A stretch of DNA of 64,000 bases from CBDCFL01 sp965216135. Its GTDB lineage: Bacteria > Pseudomonadota > Alphaproteobacteria > Rhodobacterales > Rhodobacteraceae. Positions 8,448 through 19,044 of this stretch are shown piece after piece. The position numbers and the translations under genes were made by a program. Location of the stretch: NCBI GenBank assembly GCA_965216135.1, contig CBDCFL010000024.1:186001-250000 (forward strand), read 5' to 3'. The notes beneath the pieces are model-generated. The model did no database searches, was not told the origin of the DNA, and was given only the letters and a program-made list of their open reading frames with translations. How positions within the stretch are numbered: the stretch's first letter is position 1; each line of letters opens with the position of its first letter.

Positions 8448-10048
8448 TTAGAAGGGAATGAATCGCGGGAATTGCGACAGTGATTCTCGCATGAACCGCT
8501 GCAGGCGGGCGTCCGCGTCTTGCGGTGATTCGGTCGCATGGATCGGTGTGACGAAGCGGATCAGCGCGCCATCGGCGCGGCCTTTGAGCACTGTGTCGAT
8601 CAACACCGTGGCTTTGGCGGCAAAGTCGTTTTGCATCCGCCGGCCGCGCTGCTCGAACCAGTAATAGACCAATTGCTGCGACACACCCTTTTGGATCACC
8701 GCGCGATTGAGATCAAAGGCGCCGTAGCCGGTGCCGGTCATATCGACGCCAAATTCGTCCAGGCTGAAAATCTCCCAGCCGCCGACGGGCAGGCAAATCT
8801 CGGGCGAGTGAATGCCGTTGCCCGATGTCTGGTCTTCATAAAAGGCCAGGAATAGCGAGACATATTCTTTCTCGGTGGCGGAGCGGAACACCGCGTCGAT
8901 GTAATCGTCCGCGGCCAGGACTTGTTTGACCCCTTCGTCAAGCGGGATGGTGTACGACGTCCAACTGCCGATGACCCTTGGGAAAAGCATGAATGGGTCG
9001 CGCGCGGGGTTGGTGCGTTCCGCGGCGGGCAGGGCTGCCAGCCAGCCGATACAACCGCGGTTATCGCAGCTGCCGAGATCAGCCCGCGCGATATGCGGAT
9101 GGCGAATATCCGCGAAAATACCGAGGTCAGTTCACCGGTGTTCAGATCGATCGTTTCGGCCAGGGGTTTGGGGTCGCGGCTGGTGCGCTGCAACGCGATC
9201 GCTAACAGAAAAAGCAACCCGACGCAGGCCAGAAATATCACCCAGCCTTCAAAGAAATGCAGAAATCCCTCGGCCTGTTCGATACCGTAGCTGTTGATCA
9301 GAACCCCGATCACGCCGATGCGAAACGAATTCATCAGCACCGCCACCGGTGCCGCCGCCAACAACAGGACGACTTTGTGCCAAACCGGACCACGGTACAG
9401 AATCGCGAAGATGTAGGAAAACGACAGGATCGGGAACAGGTATCTGAGCCCGGAACACGCCTCGGCGACCTGCAGTTTATACACACCCAGGTCAATAATA
9501 TTGCCATCCAGAAACACTGGCACGCCCGCGAGCGAGACAATCCAGACGCCGACAACCGAAGAAATGAGTTGCAGCAATATGGTGAGCTTCCAATAGAGGA
9601 TCTGCGGTAGTGGCAGCATGAAGATCAGATGCAGAACCGGTGCCCAGTGCGTCCGCCCGCGCTGCCATCCGAAAATGCACAAAACCACGCCGCCGACCCA
9701 TAGGATGAAGGCATAGGTCACAATATCCGCGACCAGCATCAGATTGCCGGCAACTGCGATCAGCAGCGCGGCGCCAATAACGGCTACGCCGGGCCAAATA
9801 TCGCGCGCCGGTGCTGTCGGGGCGGTATCTTTGCGCAACTCGCGCAGCAGCAGGTAAAGCGAGATAAACGGGATCAGCGGCCCATGGCTGTATTCGGCCG
9901 TGCTCCAGGCCGCGACCAGAGAACCAAATCCAAGCCAGAAGATCGGCAGCGACACCAGAACCAAAGCTGCAAAGGCCAGAAATCCGGCAGACCGAAAACG
10001 CAAGCCTGCGCGCGCATCTAAGCGCGGATCTACGGTGTCAGCGGCCAT
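8448..10048 (-). pseudogene. Exosortase (XrtD-like) fused to EpsI domain, one frameshift
   Basis: From ATG at 10048 (MAADTVDPRLDARAGL) there are about eight membrane segments with the exosortase triad visible: Cys in VAEACSGLRYLFP, Arg in LMNSFRIGVIGV and His in GFLHFFEGW. Exosortases are transpeptidase-like enzymes that cleave C-terminal sorting tags. The frame then shifts near 9050; the next frame gives LAALPAAERTNPARDPF and an EpsI domain (FPRVIGSWTSYTIP, GNGIHSPEICLPVGGW) ending at 8448. An exosortase-EpsI fusion is what I know of the VPLPA-CTERM-type XrtD of Rhodobacterales. One inserted or deleted base would explain the break, so a sequencing error is possible. Confidence 0.75.
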
Positions 10049-10170
10049 TGGACACTCTGTCTGCTTGGTAAGGTAGGCTGCGGATTGAACGACTTTACCA
10101 CGCCACATGCCGCTTGCCGCGTCACAAGCGTTTGATCTTTCGGCCGTATTTGACCCTTTGGCATGGTTAA
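10049..10170. other. Leader of the exosortase gene truncated by an IS630 insertion
   Basis: This short stretch upstream of the exosortase start shows no gene. It ends at TAA (10168-10170), the left target duplication of an IS630-family element that separates the exosortase gene from the TPR gene and possibly from its promoter. Confidence 0.5.
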
Positions 10171-11380
10171 TACCAACGGCCCCCAGATTTGACTCAAGGG
10201 GATTCCCACGAGCGGCGTGATCTGATTCAGTGGCATCAAGGCAAGGGAGGCTTTGATGGCAGTAAGGATTACGCGCAAAGACAAGTCCGCAGGCGAGCTT
10301 CGCCAGGAAGCGGCGCGGTGCCGGGATGGGAAAGCGGCGCGACGGATGTTGGCGATTGCCCTGGTTCTGGATGGGGTTGACCGCAAGACGGCGGCAGAAA
10401 ACTGCGGCATGGATCGGCAGACGCTGCGGGATTGGGCCCACCGTTACAATGCGGAGGGCGTGTCGGGCCTGTTCAACCGTCGCCCGCCGGATCCACCCTG
10501 TCTGCTGAGCGCGGCACAGGGTTCAACCGTCGCCCGCCGGATCCACCCTGTCTGCTGAGCGCGGCACAGAAGGAGGAGTTGGCGGAAATGGTTCGGGCGG
10601 GTCCCGACCCCGAAACCGATGGGGTTGTGCGCTGGCGGCGCATTGATCTGAAACGCAAGATCGAAGAGCGCTTCGGCGTCACCATGCATGAGCGAACTGT
10701 TGGCAAACAATTGGCAAGCCTGGGCTTTCGGCGTCTGTCGGTGCGCCCGCAGCATCCGAAATCCGACCCGGATGCACAGGAGGCTTTTAAAAAAACTTCG
10801 CCGCAGAGGTAGAAGCAGCCTTGCCGGAAACAGCCCGCAGCAAGCCCCTGGAGATATGGTTTCAGGATGAAGCGCGGGTTGGCCAGCAGGGCACGCTCAC
10901 CCGTATCTGGGCCGAGCGTGGAACACGCCCCCGTGCCCCGCGCGACACCCGCTATATCTGGAGCTACATTTTCGGCGCCGTCTGCCCGGAACGGGCTGAA
11001 GCGGCCGCTCTGATCATGCCACATGCCGACACACAGGCCATGAGCGCGCATCTCGCCGAGATCGCTAAAACCGTCGCATCGGGCGCACATGCCCTTCTCA
11101 TTCTGGATGGCGCTGGCTGGCACGGTTCGGCAGAGCTGGAGGTACCCGACAACATCACCCTGCTCAAACTCCCGCCCTATTCCCCTGAACTCAACCCGAT
11201 GGAAAATGTGTGGGCTTATCTGCGTGCCAACAAGCTCGCCATATCCGTCTTCGACAATTATGAGCAGATCGTCGACAGGTGTTGCGAAGCATGGAACTTC
11301 TTTGCAAACGACAAAACCGCAATCACGTCAATCACTACCAGACAATGGGCCAAAACGGTCAACGACTAGGGCCGTTGGTA
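10171..11380. mobile_element. IS630-family element type A, copy 1 (1210 bp, with internal duplication)
   Basis: Inverted ends TACCAACGGCC; flanked by direct TAA at 10168-10170 and 11381-11383. It is nearly identical to the copies at 15951 and 55002 but 50 bases longer because 10471-10520 is tandemly repeated at 10521-10570. It lies 13 bases from the stop of the TPR gene, between TPR and exosortase genes. Confidence 0.92.
10256..11369 (+). pseudogene. IS630-family transposase, copy 1, inactivated by a 50-bp tandem duplication
   Basis: The N-terminal helix-turn-helix part starts at ATG 10256 (MAVRITRKDKSAGELRQE) after GGGAGG. The 50-base duplication in the segment encoding FNRRPPDPPCLLSAAQ shifts the frame, and translation ends early at RRIHPVC. 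The catalytic part (WFQDEARVGQ, LILDGAGWH, YSPELNPMENVW) is intact downstream. Unlike copies 2 and 3, this copy cannot make a full transposase even with the slippage described for those copies. Confidence 0.85.
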
Positions 11381-11442
11381 TAAGAACCCAATCTCACTGT
11401 GACCCTGCGACTTCCGGTGTTGTCGCCAGCCGCGCAACTTCC

Positions 11443-13332
11443 GTGCGCGACTCGAGCACAAAATTCGCCTGATCGTCGTGTGTCCTGAGTGCCAACATGG
11501 AAAGGAGGTACGTAACTGTAAGAGAGATGAGGGTAGGCCCCTCGGGTTCGGCGATCAGGAGCCGATCCCAAACCACCACAAGCTGCTGTCGTAAAGAGCG
11601 ATGGTGGTGAGCGTTGTGGAAACGGCGGGGCGTGACCCCGTCAGGTACGATCCAGAGAGACGAGCGAAAGCGAACCGTCGATGAACTGCCGAAAGCGTAT
11701 GGTTGATGTCAGAACCGGGGGTGGTGGTCACCCCGGGATGAGTATGGGCGGAGCCCTGAAGTCCGGCCCATGCGGCATCCGGCTCGAAGGCGGCGTGAAT
11801 CTGGATCAGGCTCTTTTGCGGAACAGGAGAACCTGTCGTCCCGATGCCAAGGAAGACGACCGATCGGGAAGCCCCCGAAAGGTCCAGAGTACCGATGCGG
11901 GGCACAGGGGCAGAACAACTCGTAGTAGGGATGAAGGTGCTGTAATGGCGCTGGACCGAAGGGGTTGTGGTGTTCAGTCGCTGTCACTGGCCAACTGGTA
12001 ACAGGATGAGCCGGATGTCAGGGACAAAGCCGTTTACGATAGAAAAGAGAGACGTCTGGGAAGCGTTCCAACATGTGGACGCCAACCAGGGTGCAGCTGG
12101 TGTAGATGGGCAGACGCTCGAAAGCTTCGGGGAGCGGCTTGGTCCGAACCTATACAAGCTTTGGAACCGGATGTCCTCTGGCAGCTACATGCCATCGCCG
12201 GTGCGTCGGGTGATGATCCCCAAAGCCGATGGCGGCCAACGACCGTTGGGCATTCCGACGGTCACGGACCGCATCGCGCAGGGGGTTGTCAGACAGTATC
12301 TTGAGCCCTTGGTGGAACCAGTTTTCCATCGGGATTCTTACGGATACCGGCCTGAACGCTCCGCCATCGATGCCATTCGGACGGCGCGCCGGCGATGCTG
12401 GCGCTTTGACTGGGTGTTGGACATGGACATCAAAGGGTTCTTTGACACCATCGATCATGAACTTCTGCTCAAGGCAGTTCGCCATCATACGGACTGTCGA
12501 TGGGTGCTGCTTTATATCGAACGGTGGTTGAAGGCCCCCGTGATGATGGAGGGTGGCAGTCTTGTCTCGCAGGAACGTGGAACGCCGCAGGGTGGGGTTA
12601 TCTCACCGCTGCTGGCCAACTTGTTTCTGCACTACGCTTTCGACAAATGGATGGATCGGGAGAACCCGCAAGTGCCGTTTGAGCGCTATGCGGATGACAT
12701 CATCTGCCATTGTCGGACGGAAGGCGAAGCGCGCAGGCTATGGCGGCAGGTCGAAGATCGGCTCGCTGAATGTGGCCTGTCACTTCACCCGCAGAAGACA
12801 AAGATCGTCTACTGCAAGGATACGAACCGAAAGGGATCTTTCCCGACGGTTGCTTTCGACTTCCTCGGCTACAGGTTCCAGCCCCGGCTGGCGATCTGGC
12901 GCGGAGGTTTGTTTGGCGTATCCTACCTTCCGGCTGCTGCCCCAAAGGCGCTCAAGGCGTTCCGACGCCGGGTGCGTAACTGGGGTTTGCAACGGCGCAG
13001 CGACAAGGGGCTGACCGATCTGGCCCGTATGTTCAATCGCCAGATTGAGGGTTGGATCGGCTACTTCAGATGCTTCTACAAATCGGCGCTCTATCCGACA
13101 CTGCGTCTGATAGACGCCCATTTGGTCCGATGGGTGATGCGGAAGTACAAGCGCTTCAAGCAACGGCCCCGGCAAGCGCGGCTCTGGCTCGCCAGAATCG
13201 TGAAATCCACGCCGGGACTGTTCGCCCATTGGTCTCTGCTCTACGCAAATGGCTGAATGCTGGGAGCCGTATGAGCCGAGAGGTTCACGTACGGTTCTGG
13301 GAGCGCGTGAGGGTGAAATCCCCTCGCGCGAC
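11443..13332 (+). mobile_element. Group II intron (about 1.89 kb)
   Basis: The 5' end GTGCG at 11443 and 3' end CGAC at 13332 are chosen because GUGYG...AY ends are standard and because their removal restores the reading frame of the TPR gene. A 34-base domain V starts GAGCCGTATGAGCC at 13264 and ends ACGTACGGTTC at 13297; a domain VI stem follows (13298-13332). The RNA part before the reverse transcriptase (11443-12005) would hold domains I-IV. GCGCGACTC occurs at both ends, so the exact boundary could move by several bases. EBS/IBS pairs were not firmly identified. Confidence 0.85.
12006..13256 (+). CDS. ltrA: Group II intron reverse transcriptase/maturase
   Basis: 416 residues from ATG 12006 (MSRMSGTKPFTIEKR). 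RT motifs are visible in order: IPKADGGQRPLGIPT, DMDIKGFFDTIDH, GTPQGGVISPLLANLFLH and the catalytic FERYADDIICH. A maturase (GIIM) domain follows (FNRQIEGWIGYFRCF). The protein ends soon after, with no HNH endonuclease domain, so target-primed insertion would rely on a different primer, as in other endonuclease-minus introns. It is needed for both splicing and mobility of the surrounding RNA. The frame is complete, so the intron may still be active. Confidence 0.92.
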   Translation: MSRMSGTKPFTIEKRDVWEAFQHVDANQGAAGVDGQTLESFGERLGPNLYKLWNRMSSGSYMPSPVRRVMIPKADGGQRPLGIPTVTDRIAQGVVRQYLEPLVEPVFHRDSYGYRPERSAIDAIRTARRRCWRFDWVLDMDIKGFFDTIDHELLLKAVRHHTDCRWVLLYIERWLKAPVMMEGGSLVSQERGTPQGGVISPLLANLFLHYAFDKWMDRENPQVPFERYADDIICHCRTEGEARRLWRQVEDRLAECGLSLHPQKTKIVYCKDTNRKGSFPTVAFDFLGYRFQPRLAIWRGGLFGVSYLPAAAPKALKAFRRRVRNWGLQRRSDKGLTDLARMFNRQIEGWIGYFRCFYKSALYPTLRLIDAHLVRWVMRKYKRFKQRPRQARLWLARIVKSTPGLFAHWSLLYANG

Positions 13333-15950
13333 TCGCTGCCGCTGGTAAGGGCGAGCACTCTTAGAAACTGATCATGCGCCTGTCTGATGCTGTTGGCACC
13401 AAGATATGCGCGCGCCAGGTGATACTGGACTTTCGGATCGTCGGCCAAGGCCACGGCGGCGGGTTCCAAGGCACGGACGGCCTCGGCAAAGTCGCCGCGG
13501 AGCACCGCAAGCCATCCGTATGTATCCTGATAAGGCGGTAACGAAGACGCGCGCAACCGGCGCGAAATGACATAGGCGCGATTGACCGATTCGGGGTCTT
13601 GGTTAAGCTCAACAAGCAGCGAGGCCAGGTTATTGGCGACGATCAGATTGCTGCTTTGCACGGCGTACATGTCTTCATAGATCGCCACCGCACCGGCAAT
13701 ATCACCGTCGGCTTCAAGCAATGAGGCCCGCACCCATTGCAGCGTCGCGGCATCCGGAACAGCGGCAATTCCGGCATCCGCGACCGCCTTGGCATCGTCG
13801 ACGCGGTCATTGTCGTGGAGCAGCCGAAACAGGCCCAGCCAGACGCGAATTTGGCTGGAGTCAGTTTCAATCAGCGCGCGATAGGTGGCCTCGGCTTCGG
13901 CCACGCGGCCGCTGACGGCGTCAACGGATGCGTCCAGAAACAGCAATCCGGCGTCTCCGGGGCGCTCGGCCAGTTGTTCGGTTAGATAGAGCTTGGCCCG
14001 GTCGTTTGTTCCCTGTGCGAAATGGGTGCGAACAATGGCTATATCGCCATCAAAGCCCACATCGCCGCCCTCGACCAGTTTTTCCAAAAACATGACGGCT
14101 TCGGCGGATCTGCTTTGCTGTTGCAGCAAACGCGTTTGCAGATCGTTGGCAATTTGACCGCCAATATCGTTGCCCATGTTTCTGAGCGTTGCAATGACTT
14201 GCTCCAGCCTGCCCCATTCACGCAGACCGAGATAAGTGAAACCCAGATCGCGCAGCAATACGACATGTGTCGGCGCCCTGCGCAAAGCATTGATGAGGAT
14301 AGATTCCGCCGGTCCGAATTTGCCCCGGTGCAATAGATATTGCACATATCTTACTGTTGGATCGGGCGCGGAGTCTGATGCCTCGACCGCCAGGGCCAGC
14401 ATTTCGCCAACCAGTTCGATATTGCCCTCGCGATCATGGGCACGCGCCAGAAGTGTGAAAATCTCCGGATCCTTGGGATCCTGATCAAGGGCCGTGCGCA
14501 GCGAGACGATAGCAGCGCCGGTGTCGTCCTGATCGACCAGCCAATTGGCATCCAGCTTGAGCCCATCGACATGGCTTTTGTCTTCGCTGAGAATGCTGGT
14601 AACCAGCGCGCGCGATTTATCCAGGTCGCCGACATTGAGATACATCTTTGCCAGCGCCACTTGTGAGCGGTGCTTTTCGTCGCCGGTATCAAGGGTGGCG
14701 ATCAGGTCTTCCATGGCCGCGATTGCCTCGGTGTGACGGCCGGCGTCAAATATCACCCCGGCGCGCAATGACATGAAGATAGGATCGGCACCACCTTCGG
14801 CAATTATGTTGTCGAGCTCGGCAAGTGCCGCATCCTGGCCGCGGACAGCCGTCAGAAACTGAATGAGTGTCAGGCGTGGCGCGGGATCATCCGAGCCTGG
14901 TTCAATTGCGGCGCGCAGAAACCCCTCGGCATCGTCGAGCTGGCTCTGGCTGATGTAATAGCGCACCAACGTAATCCGATAGGTGTCATCTTGTGGAAAA
15001 CGCACGATACTGTCTTTGAGCTGCGCTTCGATTTCAAAGGCATCGCCCAGCGCGCCAAGCACGGACAAGCGAACGTCGTAAAGTTTCTTGTTGTCGGGTT
15101 CGATCTTGAGCGCGAGATCGATTTCGGTGAGTGCGTCGTCAAACCGTCCACGGCGAATTTGGTCGTCGATGAGAACCTGGCGCAGCATCAGATTGTCCGG
15201 CTCTATCTTGCGCAGCGCGTCGGCATCCGCGGCGGCCTGTTTGGCTGCGTCGGGGTCGCGATCTTCAAGGGCAAGGCGGTAGCGTTCGACGATGGCCAGC
15301 GAACGGGCGACCTGATCGTCTGGATCAATGTCCTGAATTGCTTTCAGGAAGCGCCCTATTTCGTCCCATGCGCCAATTTCGGCATACATTTCCGCCAGGG
15401 CACGGTTGCCGTCGAGATCGTCAGGATATTGTTCAACCAGGCGCAGATATTGGCCAATCGCCGCTCGATAATTGCCGGATTGGCGCTGCAAAGCCGCGTA
15501 GGTCGCTCGTGCCTCGGATGCTCGCCGTTCAGTTTGAAGACACTGCGAAACTCGACATAGGCGCGGTCCAGATCACCTTTGGAAATCAGCTCAAGCGCGG
15601 ATTGAAAATGCGCCTCGGCGCGTTCCTCGGCATTGTCGCAAGCCGCCAGCGCCGATAATGCCAGCGCCAAAAATACCAACCGCAAAGGCGACAGCACGGA
15701 CCGGTATGTCATTGAATACATTATGATACTGCGCTCAATCCTCGCGACCATTGCGCCCATACCGGGCGGCGAGGTCGGTCTAATTAATAGCCTGTTCCGC
15801 GAAATACCACACCGATGGTTTTGATCAGCAAGCCGATGTCTGTTGCGACCGACAGCTTTGCGTAATATTCGGTATCGTATTCGGCGCGTTTGCAAAACCC
15901 GCTTTGATTGCGGTCAGACACTTGCCAGGGTCCGGTTAGCCCCGGTCTTA

Positions 15951-17110
15951 TACCAACGGCCCCCAGATTTGACTCAAGGGGATTCCCACGAGCGGCGTGA
16001 TCTGATTCAGTGGCATCAAGGCAAGGGAGGCTTTGATGGCAGTAAGGATTACGCGCAAAGACAAGTCCGCAGGCGAGCTTCGCCAGGAAGCGGCGCGGTG
16101 CCGGGATGGGAAAGCGGCGCGACGGATGTTGGCGATTGCCCTGGTTCTGGATGGGGTTGACCGCAAGACGGCGGCAGAAAACTGCGGCATGGATCGGCAG
16201 ACGCTGCGGGATTGGGCCCACCGTTACAATGCGGAGGGCGTGTCGGGCCTGTTCAACCGTCGCCCGCCGGATCCACCCTGTCTGCTGAGCGCGGCACAGA
16301 AGGAGGAGTTGGCGGAAATGGTTCGGGCGGGTCCCGACCCCGAAACCGATGGGGTTGTGCGCTGGCGGCGCATTGATCTGAAACGCAAGATCGAAGAGCG
16401 CTTCGGCGTCACCATGCATGAGCGAACTGTTGGCAAACAATTGGCAAGCCTGGGCTTTCGGCGTCTGTCGGCGCGCCCGCAGCATCCGAAATCCGACCCG
16501 GATGCACAGGAGGCTTTTAAAAAAACTTCGCCGCAGAGGTAGAAGCAGCCTTGCCGGAAACAGCCCGCAGCAAGCCCCTGGAGATATGGTTTCAGGATGA
16601 AGCGCGGGTTGGCCAGCAGGGCACGCTCACCCGTATCTGGGCCGAGCGTGGAACACGCCCCCGTGCCCCGCGCGACACCCGCTATATCTGGAGCTACATT
16701 TTCGGCGCCGTCTGCCCGGAACGGGCTGAAGCGGCCGCTCTGATCATGCCACATGCCGACACACAGGCCATGAGCGCGCATCTCGCCGAGATCGCTAAAA
16801 CCGTCGCATCGGGCGCACATGCCCTTCTCATTCTGGATGGCGCTGGCTGGCACGGTTCGGCAGAGCTGGAGGTACCCGACAACATCACCCTGCTCAAACT
16901 CCCGCCCTATTCCCCTGAACTCAACCCGATGGAAAATGTGTGGGCTTATCTGCGTGCCAACAAGCTCGCCATATCCGTCTTCGACAATTATGAGCAGATC
17001 GTCGACAGGTGTTGCGAAGCATGGAACTTCTTTGCAAACGACAAAACCGCAATCACGTCAATCACTACCAGACAATGGGCCAAAACGGTCAACGACTAGG
17101 GCCGTTGGTA
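15951..17110. mobile_element. IS630-family element type A, copy 2 (1160 bp)
   Basis: Inverted ends TACCAACGGCC and flanking TTA at 15948-15950 and 17111-17113. It lies inside the sugar transferase gene. The flanking duplication is three bases, of the form TNA. Confidence 0.93.
16036..17099 (+). CDS. IS630-family transposase, copy 2 (orfA/orfB with slippery A7)
   Basis: orfA runs from ATG 16036 to 16542 with a helix-turn-helix (MDRQTLRDWAHRYN) and a winged-helix part (WRRIDLKRKIEERFGV). It ends just after a run of seven A residues (AFKK then TSPQR). The DDE part in the next frame (16545-17099) has WFQDEARVGQ (Asp), LDGAGWH (Asp) and SPELNPMENVW (Glu). One extra A would join them as FKKNFAAEVEAAL, so a full protein needs ribosomal or transcriptional slippage, a known strategy in IS families. 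GGGAGG precedes the start. Confidence 0.85.
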
Positions 17111-17636
17111 TTAGCGAGTAATAGGCCAGACCGGAGTAAAGCCCGCGTTGTTCAGGCAGCATGGGACGGGGTCCGACCAGCGACATTTCTCCGGCCAGCA
17201 CGTTCCACAGTTGCGGCAATTCGTCGAGCGAGGTCTTGCGAAGGAACCTGCCGAGCCGGGTAACGCGCGGATCGTTTCTAAGTTTCTGGGTGCTCTGCCA
17301 TTCCTGGTTCGCCTCGGCGTTGTTGGCCAGATGCTCTCGCAGCAGCTTGTCTGCATGGGGCACCATTGTGCGCAATTTCAGCATTCTGAACTGGCACCCG
17401 AAAAGGCCGACGCGTCCGGCACGGTAAAACGGCGCGCCGCCATCAAGTGCGATGCAGGCCGCGAGTAGTCCGATCAGAGGCACGATGACAGGAAGGGCTG
17501 CAAGAATGAGGATTATGTCGAGCGCGCGTTTGCCGCCGCTGCGATAAAGCCCGGCATTGGAACGCCGCCTAACCAGCCCCAGCGGCACCGATGTCGTGTT
17601 CAGGCCTTCATCAATATTTTCAAACTGCAAAGTCAT

Positions 17637-18156
17637 ATTCACACACTCACGATCCCGGTCTTGCAAAACACGCACAAGACAAACCGCCCAAATTCGGACT
17701 ATCGCAGTATTGGATATGGCGCTGACAGGCAGACAGCAGGCGGTATTCTTGCTTCATCGATAGCAGGTTAATGAATAGTTACCAAACAGGAAGCATCCCG
17801 AAGCTACATTTTTGACATAACTATTGCGAAACTGCGTCATTTCAGGCTGATTTTGGCCATTTTCCAAATTTACTGGAATTCATGGCAAATTCTCTTGTTT
17901 TGAAAATCGAAATGTTCAGCGCCAACAGGCTTCACTGTCGCTTGTTTTCTACCAATTCCGCGTGACAGCACTGATTCGGTTGCATTAATGTTCGCGCGCG
18001 CGCAGTCGAAGATCAGAACGACCAATGGCCTTGCTGCCGGTGCCCATTGCAGGCCGATCCTGCACCCATTATTGACGAGGGTCCGGCAGTGCTAGGTGAA
18101 GAGTTTGCAATTCTGAGCGATGGTGCCGCGGTACGATTATGATACAAGGTCGCGTT
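17637..18156. promoter_or_regulatory. Divergent intergenic region of the EPS locus
   Basis: About 500 bases separate the divergent sugar transferase and ATPase genes and must carry promoters for both arms. The central part (17760-17960) is AT-richer than its surroundings. I see no convincing sigma-54 motif and no gene. Confidence 0.4.
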
Positions 18157-19044
18157 ATGGCCAATGAGCCCGAATTTACAGAAACGGCAGAGCATGTGCC
18201 GGGTTTCTACTTGGAAAGCTTTGGCTTTTCCGAGCGGCCCTTTACGTTAGTTCCTGATCCGACGTTTCTGTATTGGTCCGAACAGCACCGGCGCGCCTAT
18301 TCGGTCCTGGAGTTCGGCATTCTGTCGCGCGCACCGATTACACTGGTCACCGGTGCCGTTGGGTGCGGAAAAACCACATTGATCCGGCAATTGCTGCGCC
18401 AGATCGACGAGGATGCAATCGTCGGGCTGATTTCCAACGCTCAAGGCGGACGCGGCGATCTTATCCAGTGGGTTCTGCATGCGCTTGGCGTCGAATTTGA
18501 CCCCACCGACGGCTATGTCAGCCAATTCCAGATTTTGCAGGACTTCCTGATCAAAAGTTACGGCGACGGTCAGCGGATTATTCTGATATTTGACGAGGCG
18601 CAGAACCTTTCGCGCGACAGTCTGGAAGAATTGCGGATGCTGACCAATATCAACTCGAACAAAGACGAGTTGATCCAACTGGTCCTGGTCGGTCAAAACG
18701 AATTGCGCGAGATTATCAAGAATCCTGAACTGCGCCAGCTTGCCCAGCGGATCGCCGCGTCGTTTCATCTGCGCCCGATGGATGAGCAATCGACACATGA
18801 GTTTATTTGCCACCGCCTTCGCATCGCCGGCGGCTCCGGCGAGGAAATTAACGAAAAGGCGCGCCGGTTGATTTACGAAGTATCAGAAGGCATCCCGCGG
18901 CTGGTCAATCAGATCTGCGATATGGCATTGCTTTATGCCTGGAGCGCCGAAACCCATGTGGTCGATGACAAGGTCGTTCAGGCGGTGGTCGACGATGGTG
19001 TATTCTTTGGTGCCGAAATTGCGTCAGGCGAGGCTGCGGAATGA
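18157..19044 (+). CDS. Exosortase-system AAA ATPase, ExeA-like
   Basis: 295 residues from ATG 18157 (MANEPEF, preceded by AAGG with suitable spacing; an in-frame ATG at 18139 is also possible). Walker A is GAVGCGKTTLIRQLL, Walker B ILIFDEAQN, and SIG-like FGFSERPFTLVPDP precedes them. This is the AAA_22/ExeA-type ATPase repeatedly found in PEP-CTERM/EPS loci, probably acting with the polysaccharide co-polymerase. It overlaps the next gene by four bases (ATGA), indicating coupled translation. Intact, in contrast with the minus-strand arm. Confidence 0.85.
   Translation: MANEPEFTETAEHVPGFYLESFGFSERPFTLVPDPTFLYWSEQHRRAYSVLEFGILSRAPITLVTGAVGCGKTTLIRQLLRQIDEDAIVGLISNAQGGRGDLIQWVLHALGVEFDPTDGYVSQFQILQDFLIKSYGDGQRIILIFDEAQNLSRDSLEELRMLTNINSNKDELIQLVLVGQNELREIIKNPELRQLAQRIAASFHLRPMDEQSTHEFICHRLRIAGGSGEEINEKARRLIYEVSEGIPRLVNQICDMALLYAWSAETHVVDDKVVQAVVDDGVFFGAEIASGEAAE

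Larger units (their letters stand above)
11394..15721 (-). pseudogene. EPS-locus TPR-repeat lipoprotein, interrupted by an antisense group II intron and one frameshift
   Basis: From ATG 15721 (MYSMTYRSVLSPLRLVF) a lipoprotein signal ends in LSALAACDN (lipobox). It is followed by many TPR units (for example AEAHFQSALELISKGDLDRA), the pattern of the PrsT-like TPR protein of exosortase/EPS loci. Near 15522 one G appears to be missing: the first frame reads NGEHPRHERP and the other frame continues EARATYAALQRQSGNY. The long second frame runs to the intron at 13332. After it the frame resumes at 11442 as EVARLATTPEVAGSQ and stops at 11394. Because the intron lies in the opposite orientation, the gene's own transcript cannot be repaired by splicing. 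Confidence 0.8.
15784..17636 (-). pseudogene. EPS sugar transferase (undecaprenyl-phosphate glycosyl-1-phosphate type), split by IS630
   Basis: The start is ATG 17636 (MTLQFENIDEGLNTTS); an in-frame upstream ATG at 17675 is possible. The N-terminal part has a membrane segment followed by GLFGCQFRMLKLRTMV and SLDELPQLWNVLAGEMSLVGPRPM, classic bacterial sugar transferase motifs. At YYSL the IS630 copy 2 enters; beyond it the frame continues RPGLTGPWQVSDRN and ends GTGY at 15784. Removing the IS and one TTA restores YYSLRPGLTG. The enzyme would start the lipid-linked EPS repeat unit, so its loss should block EPS synthesis at the first step. Confidence 0.88.

Noticed and set aside
18001..18140. 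Short GC-rich stretch before the ATPase gene as possible small RNA
   Set aside because: No clear promoter-terminator pair; kept only as intergenic region.
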